NCBI GenBank assembly: GCA_009777775.1
Contig: WRLE01000013.1
Coordinates: forward strand, 1-64,000
DNA: 64,000 bases
Direction of reading: 5' to 3'
Origin: Oscillospiraceae bacterium
GTDB taxonomy: Bacteria; Bacillota; Clostridia; Oscillospirales; Oscillospiraceae
Shown here: in pieces, positions 45,731 through 54,059 of the stretch
Position numbering within the stretch: the stretch's first letter is position 1
How the letters are laid out: each line of letters starts with the position of its first letter
Program-made: the position numbers and the translations under genes
Notes under the pieces: generated by a model
Told to the model about the DNA's origin: nothing
The model's input: only the letters and a program-made list of their open reading frames with translations
Database searches by the model: none

Positions 45731-45777
45731 AAAGCAGAGTCAATATACAATTATAGTATGTAGTGACTCTGCTTTTG
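45731..45777. terminator. Strong bidirectional terminator
   Basis: A perfect 13-bp stem, AAAAGCAGAGTCA (45731-45743) / TGACTCTGCTTTT (45765-45777), separates convergent genes. Confidence 0.92.
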
Positions 45778-45849
45778 CATTATAATCAAGTGTAATAATA
45801 AAGTTGTGTTTTGTGTTATACCTATACGAAAATACTGACTATACTGGTT

Positions 45850-46191
45850 TTACACAATACCATCAATTGCCAGTCTGGCTGCTTTGCTGTAGGCTCTTAT
45901 TAAGCCACCTCTGCCTAGTAAGGTGCCTCCAAAATAGCGAACGACCACAACAATGATATTTTCCAATTTACGGCGGGTGATTACATTATATATGGGTAAA
46001 CCTGCCGTTCCCTTTGGCTCGCCAGCATCGTTTGACTTTGCAGTTCCAGGCAGCACATAAGCATAACATATATGCCGAGCTTTTGAATGTTCTCCGGTGA
46101 CTTGGGCAATGAAAGCCTTTGCATCATTTTCGGATTCAATAAGTGCGGCATACCCAATAAACCGCGATTTTTTCACAACAATTTCATGCAT
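45850..46191 (-). CDS. YigZ/IMPACT-family protein, N-terminal domain only
   Basis: The 113-residue protein contains the complete UPF0029 N-terminal domain: KKSRFIGYAA, the ARHICYAYVL strand, NDAGEPKGTAGLP and VVVRYFGGTLLGRGGLIRAYS. Usual bacterial YigZ proteins have ~200 residues with a second ferredoxin-like domain, which is absent; the stop falls right after AARLAIDGIV. GAGG precedes ATG 46191. Function is poorly known (link to translation regulation in eukaryotes). It could be a natural short form or a truncation. Confidence 0.85.
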   Translation of the reverse strand: MHEIVVKKSRFIGYAALIESENDAKAFIAQVTGEHSKARHICYAYVLPGTAKSNDAGEPKGTAGLPIYNVITRRKLENIIVVVVRYFGGTLLGRGGLIRAYSKAARLAIDGIV

Positions 46192-46306
46192 GTTAAATCC
46201 TCGCATCCCACAGGGAAAGGATGGTCATATTCAAAAGGGATATATTTAATAGGGGACGGACATCATTTGCGATTTCCGTCCCCCAGTGAGCTTCATACAA
46301 TTTATA

Positions 46307-47839
46307 TTATTGAGCCTTTGCTGTTTCGCTTTCGTCTTCGGAATTTCCCTCACCATCGTTTGATATATCGTCTTCGGAAAAGGCTGACTCACTGCTACTA
46401 GGCCCGCGACCAGTGACACCCTTGGTTTGCCAGTTACCAAATTTGTAATAAAGGAAAATCATAAAAGCACCAAGGACCATGTTTATACCCATGGAATAAA
46501 ACATCCCCATGCAATGCTCTCGTCCGACTCCTGCCAATCGTGCCAGTTCTATTGTTAGATAATCTCCTGAAGCAACAGCTGCATTAACCGCGCGGTTAAA
46601 AGGTACAATAGCCAGAAAATACGCCATAGGCAAACGAATGAATTGGCTAGCAACTGACAAAACCGCAGGAACTGCGGCAGCACCAGCACCACGCATAGAA
46701 CCGCTGAGTATTTGATTGATGCCCATAAAGGAGAAGAAGAATGCGAGGAATCGCATGGCACCAGCACCGATAGCTACAACTACGGGGTCGTCAGTATATA
46801 TATGGATTATCGAGCCACCAAAATTGAAGATAAAGAAACCCATAAACACAGCAATGCTTGTGGATATCATTATACCCCTTGCTATACCTTGTTTAGACCT
46901 TTCGATATAACCAGCGCCAATATTTTGTCCAACAAAGGTTGTAACAGCCATGCTCATTCCCATCATTGGCATCATTGCAAAACCGTCGATTTGGTTGACG
47001 ATTCCATTGGCAGCAATGTATTGGGAACCGAAAGTATTAGCAAAGGTCTGCATGAATAAATTGCCGAAAGCCATAATGGTACTTTGAATTGATGAAGGAA
47101 TACCCAACTTTAGCATTAACTTGACTATACTCCAATCGATTTTCACCATTCTGTCCAGTGAAATACGAACGCCATATCGTCCGCCAGCAAAACGGACAAG
47201 TAAAAATATTCCTGAAACCACGTTGGCTATCGCAGTAGCTATGGCAGCACCTTCAACTCCCCAACCACAAACAATGATGAAAAATAGGTCTAAGCAAATG
47301 TTCAGTAAACAGGAAAAAATCAACACATAAAGCGGGGTTTTTGCATCTCCGAATCCCCTGGTCATACCATTGGAAAAATTATATAGTATAGAACCAGCCA
47401 TACCGATGAAAACGATTCTGATATATGACGCTGCGTTATCGAGTATATCAGCTGGCGTTCCTAGTGCAACCAAGAGCCTTCGGCTGAACAGCACACCCAT
47501 AACAGAAATTAGCGTACCCATCAAAACGCTCAGGGCAAGTACAGTGTTGACAGCCCTTTCCAGCGTATCAAATTGCTTCGCGCCCCTGTACTGCGCTATG
47601 AGAATATTTCCACCCATGGATAAACCCATGAACAGCGAAGAAAAAAGCATCATAACCGGTCCACCCACAACAACCGATGCCATTGCTGTAGGTCCAACGA
47701 ATCTTGCCACAATAACAGAGTCCGCAACATTATATAACTGCTGAATGATATTTCCCGCCAGTATTGGAATGGCGAAAAATATGAGTTTTTTTGTTATAGA
47801 GCCCTCCGTCAAGTCTGTCCTTGCCAACTGCCTCTCCAT
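46307..47839 (-). CDS. MATE-family multidrug efflux transporter
   Basis: 510 residues with 12 membrane helices in two related halves; start LTEGSITKKLIFFAIPILAGNIIQQLYNVADSVIVARFVG is the classic MATE N-terminus. It probably exports drugs or metabolites using Na+ or H+ gradients. The C-terminal ~35 residues form a Ser/Glu/Asp-rich hydrophilic tail that is not part of the conserved fold. GGGGG precedes ATG 47839. Neighbouring genes do not reveal the substrate. Confidence 0.92.
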   Translation of the reverse strand: MERQLARTDLTEGSITKKLIFFAIPILAGNIIQQLYNVADSVIVARFVGPTAMASVVVGGPVMMLFSSLFMGLSMGGNILIAQYRGAKQFDTLERAVNTVLALSVLMGTLISVMGVLFSRRLLVALGTPADILDNAASYIRIVFIGMAGSILYNFSNGMTRGFGDAKTPLYVLIFSCLLNICLDLFFIIVCGWGVEGAAIATAIANVVSGIFLLVRFAGGRYGVRISLDRMVKIDWSIVKLMLKLGIPSSIQSTIMAFGNLFMQTFANTFGSQYIAANGIVNQIDGFAMMPMMGMSMAVTTFVGQNIGAGYIERSKQGIARGIMISTSIAVFMGFFIFNFGGSIIHIYTDDPVVVAIGAGAMRFLAFFFSFMGINQILSGSMRGAGAAAVPAVLSVASQFIRLPMAYFLAIVPFNRAVNAAVASGDYLTIELARLAGVGREHCMGMFYSMGINMVLGAFMIFLYYKFGNWQTKGVTGRGPSSSESAFSEDDISNDGEGNSEDESETAKAQ

Positions 47840-48164
47840 CTAGTGTCCCCCTTAATAATCTGTTTAGAATATTCCCCATGGAATCGATATAACACATAAA
47901 AATAAGTATATCATACTGGCATAGTCATATGCAAGCAGATAAATGATTTTGAAATAGTAAATGAAACCTACGTTTATTAATTCATAGGAATTGTTAAATA
48001 AGCATCATGTATACACATTAAAACTCCGCAAAACTGCAACAAGGCAATAGTAAAATGATTGCATATTTGGCGTAAAATATTTGTAGCATTGAGTAAAATA
48101 ATGTGATAAAATGCAGGCGAGCAATAAAACGCATTGCATCATACAATATAAAGGAGAGAATATT
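47840..48164. other. Divergent intergenic region
   Basis: About 325 bp between the exporter gene and the second UroD-like gene. It is AT-rich; TAAAAT boxes at ~48045-48115 are candidate -10 sites for the rightward gene but no well-spaced -35 is clear. Nothing else is seen. Confidence 0.4.
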
Positions 48165-49157
48165 ATGCCAATTACCGAGAAAGAAAACTATTTGCGCATG
48201 ATGCGCGGCGAAATGCCGGAATGGGTACCTCGTATGATGATGATGGGCGGAAGAAGGTTCGGTCCGAGGCTTATGGGCTTTCCGGAGCCTGGAGTCCTTG
48301 AATTTACCGATGTATTCGGCGTTCCTTTCATAGTTGAACCCAATAGTGGACCTATCCCCAAAAACGATAAGTTTATTTTAGACGATATTCGCAAATGGAG
48401 AGATGTCATTAAACGTCCGGCTGTCCTCGACGATATCAACTGGGAGCAAATCGCAAAAGAAGATATGGAAGAGTATGACCCCGAAACCCATATTATTTCC
48501 GGTGGCGGAAGCCTTGGAAACGGCTACTTCATGAATCTCATGGCATGGATGGGCTTTACCAATGGTCTTATCGCTTGCATGGAAGAGCCTGATGAAGTCA
48601 AAGATTTGCTCAATTTCCTCTGCGACATGAACTGCGAATTGAGCTATAACTTCCTTGACCATTACAGACCCGAGACCTTCGGTATTGCCGACGACATCGC
48701 CCATGAAAGAGCAATGTTTGTTTCGGAGGATGTATTCGTTGACATCTTCAAGCCAATGTGGGCAAGGCAAATCAAGCCTTACAAAGATGCAGGTATTCCA
48801 GTTAGCCATCACATCTGCGGTAATATCGACTATCTTCCCAAGCATTTAGTTGAAATTGGTATCACAGCATGGAATCCCGCGCAACCGACTGAAAATGACC
48901 TGCCAGGAATTAAAGCGGAATTCGGCAGAAAGCTAGCAATATGCGGTGGTTTCGAAGGCAACGGTCCCGTTTGTTATCCAGAAACAACAGAAGAAGAAGT
49001 CCGCGCATATGTTAGAGAAGTCATGGACGAACTCGCACCAGGCGGCGGCTTCGGCTTCGGTGGCGGCATAGTCGGTCCAAGAGAATCCGAATTTGTCGCA
49101 GAGCGCATGGGCTGGATCAACGACGAATACGAGAAGAATAAGTACAAATATTATTAA
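48165..49157 (+). CDS. Uroporphyrinogen decarboxylase-family protein, methyltransferase (MtaA-like)
   Basis: 330 residues; start MPITEKENYLRMMRGEMPEWVPR is usual for this anaerobic URO-D subgroup. Candidate zinc ligands are present: His and Cys in SHHICGNIDYL and Cys in LAICGGFEGNG, fitting cobamide:thiol or cobamide:substrate methyltransferases. The C-terminus is Gly-rich (GGGFGFGGGIVGPRESEF). GGAGAG precedes ATG 48165. A DUF1638 gene follows by ~195 bp, a partner often found with corrinoid methyltransfer genes. No corrinoid protein is encoded in the window. Confidence 0.8.
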   Translation: MPITEKENYLRMMRGEMPEWVPRMMMMGGRRFGPRLMGFPEPGVLEFTDVFGVPFIVEPNSGPIPKNDKFILDDIRKWRDVIKRPAVLDDINWEQIAKEDMEEYDPETHIISGGGSLGNGYFMNLMAWMGFTNGLIACMEEPDEVKDLLNFLCDMNCELSYNFLDHYRPETFGIADDIAHERAMFVSEDVFVDIFKPMWARQIKPYKDAGIPVSHHICGNIDYLPKHLVEIGITAWNPAQPTENDLPGIKAEFGRKLAICGGFEGNGPVCYPETTEEEVRAYVREVMDELAPGGGFGFGGGIVGPRESEFVAERMGWINDEYEKNKYKYY

Positions 49158-49270
49158 TAGCTGATTTTATTGTATTATTAATTCAAAAAGTACATATTGG
49201 AGATAATTCCAACTTAAATTCGTACTATTAATCATTTGCTTATTCATTATTTGAATTCCTTTCTCAATTA

Positions 49271-49317
49271 GCTTAACCGCGCTTTATGCCGTTAAAAGGT
49301 ACAAAGCGCGGTTGAGC
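49271..49317. promoter_or_regulatory. 15-bp inverted repeat before the DUF1638 gene
   Basis: GCTTAACCGCGCTTT (49271-49285) pairs with AAAGCGCGGTTGAGC (49303-49317), one G-T pair. There is no U-tract, so it is not a standard terminator; it may be an operator or a processed hairpin between the two genes. Confidence 0.5.
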
Positions 49318-49352
49318 ATTTAAGTAATTGTATAATATAACGGAGATTGACA

Positions 49353-50096
49353 ATGTTTCTTAAATTTATTTGCTGCGATGTATTCGCTCGAATTGCCTGT
49401 GACCTTGTATCCAAGTCGCCTCACATAATTGATCTGGAATTTCTACCAATGCTTATACATATGGACCCAAAAACCTTGAATGAAACGTTAATGAAGACGA
49501 TTGAAAACAGTCTAAATGCATCAAATCGGAAATATGATGCATTAATATTGGGTTTCGGCTTATGCGGCAATGCAGCTGTCGGACTGTCCTGCTCTATACC
49601 TATGATTATCCCAAGGGTTCACGACTGCTGTACTGTTCATATGGGAAGTAAAGAGCGGTTTCTTGAAGTCTTTGGCAATAGCTTCAGTGCGCGTTGGTGT
49701 TCCACAGGATACTACGAGCGGGGAAGACTAAATGCAATCGGTTTTTCAGACCTGGAACAACTTTCCAACCATAAAACCACAGAAGAATATAGAGCTTATC
49801 TAGAAACCTATGACGAAGAAACAGCCGATTATATTTGGGAGACCCTCCACCCCAAAATGGACGAAATAGAATCCGTCTACATCGAAATAGACGGATTCGA
49901 ATATTCAAACACAAAGGAGCTCTACAAAGCAGACATGGAAGGTGCAGATGTGAAGCTAAAAACAGTGAAAGGAGACATCACAATGCTCCGCGACCTAATC
50001 AACGGCAACTGGAACAATGAAAGATTTCTAACAGTTCCACCAAACAAGAAGATAGTCGGCATCTATGACATGGACCGAGTAATGGAATCGGAATAG
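49353..50096 (+). CDS. DUF1638-family protein
   Basis: 247 residues with the DUF1638 hallmark: a strand DALILGFGLCGNAAVGLSC followed by MIIPRVHDCCTVHMGSKERF, and paired Cys (FICCDVFARI). The family is linked by neighbourhood to corrinoid-dependent methyl transfer and has no established activity; conserved Cys and His suggest metal or cobamide handling. ATG 49353 follows CGGAG with 7-base spacing. The two preceding UroD-like genes fit that link. Confidence 0.75.
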   Translation: MFLKFICCDVFARIACDLVSKSPHIIDLEFLPMLIHMDPKTLNETLMKTIENSLNASNRKYDALILGFGLCGNAAVGLSCSIPMIIPRVHDCCTVHMGSKERFLEVFGNSFSARWCSTGYYERGRLNAIGFSDLEQLSNHKTTEEYRAYLETYDEETADYIWETLHPKMDEIESVYIEIDGFEYSNTKELYKADMEGADVKLKTVKGDITMLRDLINGNWNNERFLTVPPNKKIVGIYDMDRVMESE

Positions 50097-50114
50097 AGGA
50101 GATGGGAACGAAAG

Positions 50115-51845
50115 TTATAATTCTCGGCTCAGAACTTGCAATTCATCCAACATAGCCGGACGATTTGAATAAGTGATAGGCCAAAGCTCGAGTATCTTTT
50201 TTACTCTGGATTTTCCTTCTGCATAGAAAAGCATCCTTCGCATGAAGACAATAATCTCTTTGTAATATGAACGACCACCTGCGAATTCAGACATTTTCCA
50301 TATCAATTCTTCATACCAATCCAAAAGCTCGTTTTCATAATCAGGCATCAAAGCTCTCTCATATTTTGAAATCTCGTTTATGATGAGCTTTTCATAACCT
50401 CGCCCTTTTTGTACCCTATCTGCCAATAAATCAAACAGCTCATTTTTTAATCCTTCCTCGGCTAAAAGGTGCTTTATATCAATTTTATTAGCGGATAAAG
50501 CTTCGAAAATATCATTGCGCTTTTGATGCCATAAATTGGCAGTGGTGTTCTTCTTTAGCTCGATAAAGGCATCAATGTTACCTCTGCGGTATTTCGTAAT
50601 ATACGTAAACAGTTCCTCTTTTGCTTTTTCGTGATATCCGAGCATGAAGTAGCAATCAATAAGCTTCCTTGAGTATTTGCTTACCAGCCCGATATGCTCG
50701 ATATCTGTTTCCTTACTCTGTTCTAAAAGCTGAATTAGTTCGCTGAAATTTCCAGCGTTCTCAAGCTCTGTCATTACCATTTCGCGTATTGCGGGTATAT
50801 GGAAGTATAGCTTACGAAACTCTTCCACATCATCCCTGCTGTGTCCCAACTCCTCCATTAGTTTTATCCGCTCTTTTACACAATTTGTAAGTTCATATTC
50901 GCTTCCTCTGTTTGCATCATTTTGTAGAAGCTGAATTCTGTTGTCTATGGATATGAGCCTAGTTAATGCAAAATCGTTGTCATTAAAGCGCATAGAAATG
51001 AAATCTTCTATCTCATCTACGATATATTCACCATATCCAATGTCTTCGCAAATCTGCATCAGTTCATCTAAAACGTACTCCAAAAAATTACGGCTTGTTG
51101 ATTTTTCTACAATAGTATCCCATAACGCAATACATTCATCAATTATATATTGTGTTTCACCACCGCTGTCATCAATGTCGGTGTCTGCATATAGACGACA
51201 TACATAAAGGCTCGCATCGAAAGCTGCCAATGCACCAGCTTCGTCTGAGGCGAAATCACGTAATTCTAGTATTACATCGGTAACCAAATGAGAAGCAAAT
51301 GAACTCGCATTCCTCCAATCTACGAAGCCATGACGATCTGAGTATTGCCGTAAAATATCGTCAGCGATTTTGCGCTTGTTTTTGATAAATTGGCTAATGT
51401 TCTCATCATTTTTGTTATGCTTTAGCATAAATTTAGCACACAGGTTTTGGTCGTTTTCTAGAATTGATAACAATTCTTTTTGGAGTATTTCCTTATCAAG
51501 ATTAAAGACAACTTCCTTTATTTGGGCAGATTTGTCAGTTGGTTTGTTTGCTGTACTAGTTTTATTGATTTCATCCATCGTATGTAGTTTGTCGAGTCTA
51601 TCATGCTCGTAAAGCACTGCTGCCATATGCTTGCAATAATTACCGTCTTGGGCATATGGACAGGAACAGAACATACCAATAATTTGTTCACCGCCAAAAG
51701 TGATTTTCACAATATAGTCATAGGTGCCTTCAACGGTAGCAGACAACACTCCATTCACCATGTATAAATCTCTTACTGCGTCATCGCAGTAATAATCAAA
51801 TCCCCGATCTAGTATTTCTTCGCTAAAAAAGCGCCGCCATTCCAA
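50115..51845 (-). CDS. SWIM zinc-finger protein
   Basis: About 576 residues. The N-terminal part has EWRRFFSEEILDRGFDYYCDDAV and a SWIM motif CSCPYAQDGNYCKHMAAVL (CxCx(n)CxH, residues ~60-80). The rest is an alpha-helical, repeat-like region without catalytic motifs. I place the start at TTG 51845, because GGAGG sits 8 bases upstream and many relatives start near this point; ATG 51860 is the alternative. SWIM domains bind DNA, RNA or protein; the role is unknown. Confidence 0.82.
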   Translation of the reverse strand: MEWRRFFSEEILDRGFDYYCDDAVRDLYMVNGVLSATVEGTYDYIVKITFGGEQIIGMFCSCPYAQDGNYCKHMAAVLYEHDRLDKLHTMDEINKTSTANKPTDKSAQIKEVVFNLDKEILQKELLSILENDQNLCAKFMLKHNKNDENISQFIKNKRKIADDILRQYSDRHGFVDWRNASSFASHLVTDVILELRDFASDEAGALAAFDASLYVCRLYADTDIDDSGGETQYIIDECIALWDTIVEKSTSRNFLEYVLDELMQICEDIGYGEYIVDEIEDFISMRFNDNDFALTRLISIDNRIQLLQNDANRGSEYELTNCVKERIKLMEELGHSRDDVEEFRKLYFHIPAIREMVMTELENAGNFSELIQLLEQSKETDIEHIGLVSKYSRKLIDCYFMLGYHEKAKEELFTYITKYRRGNIDAFIELKKNTTANLWHQKRNDIFEALSANKIDIKHLLAEEGLKNELFDLLADRVQKGRGYEKLIINEISKYERALMPDYENELLDWYEELIWKMSEFAGGRSYYKEIIVFMRRMLFYAEGKSRVKKILELWPITYSNRPAMLDELQVLSREL

Positions 51846-51981
51846 TTGACAAACCTCCATTTCATTTCTTTGTATTAATAGCACTCGATTTCGATCAGAT
51901 GTAATATAAACCTACACCAAAATTTAAATGTCTTTTGAGAACCCAATAGAGGGTTTATCAATGAGGAATCATTTGTAATCC

Positions 51982-52494
51982 TCATAAAATATCAGCTCTT
52001 TCGCAACCGTTTTCTTCAAACCACTCTTCAGCGAGTTGAATGTAGATATCATCTGTCACCATTATATATTCTTCGTACAGTTCTAATTCTTTGACAGCAG
52101 CAAGAAACTTGTCCATGAAATCATGATTTCGTAAGATATTGAATAATTTTCGACGCATCTCTTTGTCTTCTACAAATTCTCTTACAAAAAAGGACATAAT
52201 ATTCTTATGGTCAATATCTTCGTATCTTGGCAGCGGTATTAGCTCGCTTGAAATGCCGCTACCGATTTCTTCATCGAATAAATTTTCGTTATTCTGATCT
52301 TCCTGCAAATAATAGTACTGTAAAGTATTGACCTCATTTGTTTTGGGACGGTAATAGAAATAGCAATCCTTGCCAATCATCCTAAAGATGTCACTTAGTG
52401 TCATTTTCTCCATATCGCGACTCTCCTCCAATACCTTTAGTTCTGAATAAATGTAATCAGAGTCGTCTAAAATAATTACTTCGTTTCTGTACAT
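51982..52494 (-). CDS. UPF0158-like acidic protein
   Basis: 170 residues, acidic, with an ending (FVEDKEMRRKLFNILR to ITEEWFEENG-like LAEEWFEENGC) that resembles UPF0158/YqkF-type proteins of unknown function. It follows a 45-residue ORF by 16 bp and precedes the SWIM gene on the same strand. Assignment is tentative. Confidence 0.65.
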   Translation of the reverse strand: MYRNEVIILDDSDYIYSELKVLEESRDMEKMTLSDIFRMIGKDCYFYYRPKTNEVNTLQYYYLQEDQNNENLFDEEIGSGISSELIPLPRYEDIDHKNIMSFFVREFVEDKEMRRKLFNILRNHDFMDKFLAAVKELELYEEYIMVTDDIYIQLAEEWFEENGCERADIL

Positions 52495-52510
52495 TTTTTC
52501 ACACGCTCAC

Positions 52511-52648
52511 TCACAATTCTCTTAACTGCCGATCGATTTCCTCAGTTCTGTACAATTGTTTGGCTATGATAGCCGCCGAGCTTTCATCTTCTGCATCGAC
52601 TTCTATGATTCTCTGTAAAATCTCAATAATTTCGATTTGATATATCAA
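52511..52648 (-). CDS. Small helical protein (45 aa)
   Basis: A TTG start at 52648 lies 8 bases after GGAG (52657-52660). The product is a charged helix, IEIIEILQRIIEVDAEDESS then KQLYRTEEIDRQLREL, ending at TGA 52511-52513, 16 bp before the UPF0158-like ATG. The start codon lies in a 12-bp perfect palindrome TTGATATATCAA (52637-52648). Spacing, coding character and orientation suggest a real gene of an operon, possibly a regulator or antitoxin-like helix; no family is recognised. Confidence 0.5.
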   Translation of the reverse strand: MIYQIEIIEILQRIIEVDAEDESSAAIIAKQLYRTEEIDRQLREL

Positions 52649-52681
52649 ATTAATCACTCCAAATTTATTGTGATTGTGTAG

Positions 52682-53914
52682 TCACAGTATTTCCAATAAC
52701 CCTTTACCAATACTTTCAACCACCGGAACAACCAATGCATTCCCCATTGTGAAATATCTAAATTTTTCGGGCATCCCTGTATTTGTCCAATTGTCATCGA
52801 AACCGTTAAGTCTTTCGCACTCGATTGGAGTTAAAAGACGCAAGCGACCGGTTACAGCATCTTCGATTACATGGGTGCTTCTATTGACGCTAGACTCGCT
52901 TGTTAGCATAGTGCGTCCGGGTTTGTCAAGATTGTCAGGGAAGCAAATAGCTCCTTCGCTGAAAAAGTAAGGTTCTCCGTTTGGTTTAATACGAGGTATC
53001 CTTTTGGCACCTTTTAAATATTCCCATTTTTCGAGAGAGCCATTTAAGAAGTATTTTTCGTCCACTTCTTCGGTATGTCTGATATCTCTTAAGGTAGTTG
53101 GCTTCCTGTAAATGGGAGTCACTTCTTTTGAAACAACTCGCCCATTAATCATGATACCTGAATTGAATAGTGTTGTAGAAAACTTGTTTGACACATCAAC
53201 CAAATCTGTGAAATGGGTTTTATCAACAAATGATACACTACTCTTCTTAGGATTATCTTCACTGTCTGTAGAAAAAATTGACGTGAAGAAGCTATTATTG
53301 TATAATTTTTCAAACATAAAACTATCGTCATGCTTGCTGGTCGTACTTGCTAGCTCTTTATAGAAGCTTGTAGAGCTATGAAAAGCAATCAAGTAAATTC
53401 TACGACGTCTTTGAGCATATCCATACTCAGCGGCATTTATTACTCGCCATTCGACCGCATATCCCAAATCGTTGAAGCATCTAAGCATAACACCAAAATC
53501 GCGTCCTCTCTGGGTAGATGGAGACTTTAAGAGACGATCTACATTTTCTAGGACAACGAAAGCAGGACGATGTGATGTCAAAATATCGTTTATGTGCCAC
53601 CATAAGACACCTTTCTTTCCTTCGATTCCTAGTGCTCCTGTTCTTGCTACTGAGTAGTCTTGGCAGGGGAAGCCTCCAACCAAAAGGTTATGTGATGGTA
53701 TTTGGTCTTTTGCAATAGCTATGTCCTCGTTGATGTGGTTTTTTTGATTGCCATAATGGTGAGTATAGCAATCAAAAGCATATTGGTGCTTTTTACCAGG
53801 TTCCCATTGATTAGCCCATATGGTTTCATAATGTGGCGAACTACGTTCTAAGCCGACACGAAACCCTCCAACACCAGCAAACAACTCCACTACCTGGAAT
53901 TTATTTTTTTTCAA
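52682..53914 (-). CDS. DNA (cytosine-5)-methyltransferase
   Basis: About 410 residues with the C5-methyltransferase motifs in order: motif I VVELFAGVGGFRVGLE, motif IV catalytic Cys in LLVGGFPCQDYSVA, motif VI FVVLENVDRL, motif VIII QRRRRIYLIAF, and motifs IX-X near the C-terminus (ERLNGFDDNWT, MGNALVVPVVESIG). Paired with the divergent Sau3AI-like nuclease it should modify GATC at cytosine. TTG 53914 has AGGTGA 6 bases upstream and is preferred over GTG 53923, which has no Shine-Dalgarno sequence. Confidence 0.93.
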   Translation of the reverse strand: MKKNKFQVVELFAGVGGFRVGLERSSPHYETIWANQWEPGKKHQYAFDCYTHHYGNQKNHINEDIAIAKDQIPSHNLLVGGFPCQDYSVARTGALGIEGKKGVLWWHINDILTSHRPAFVVLENVDRLLKSPSTQRGRDFGVMLRCFNDLGYAVEWRVINAAEYGYAQRRRRIYLIAFHSSTSFYKELASTTSKHDDSFMFEKLYNNSFFTSIFSTDSEDNPKKSSVSFVDKTHFTDLVDVSNKFSTTLFNSGIMINGRVVSKEVTPIYRKPTTLRDIRHTEEVDEKYFLNGSLEKWEYLKGAKRIPRIKPNGEPYFFSEGAICFPDNLDKPGRTMLTSESSVNRSTHVIEDAVTGRLRLLTPIECERLNGFDDNWTNTGMPEKFRYFTMGNALVVPVVESIGKGLLEIL

Positions 53915-54059
53915 GTTAATCACCTGTTTTTATATTATATCTTGTTATTTACATTGCGAAAAGCAAATTAAATTACATAAAGGATTGTATCATAATTTTG
54001 CTTTTTGATCAAGAGATATTTTCAATGTTCTAAAAAAAATACAGATCGAAGGTGGTATC

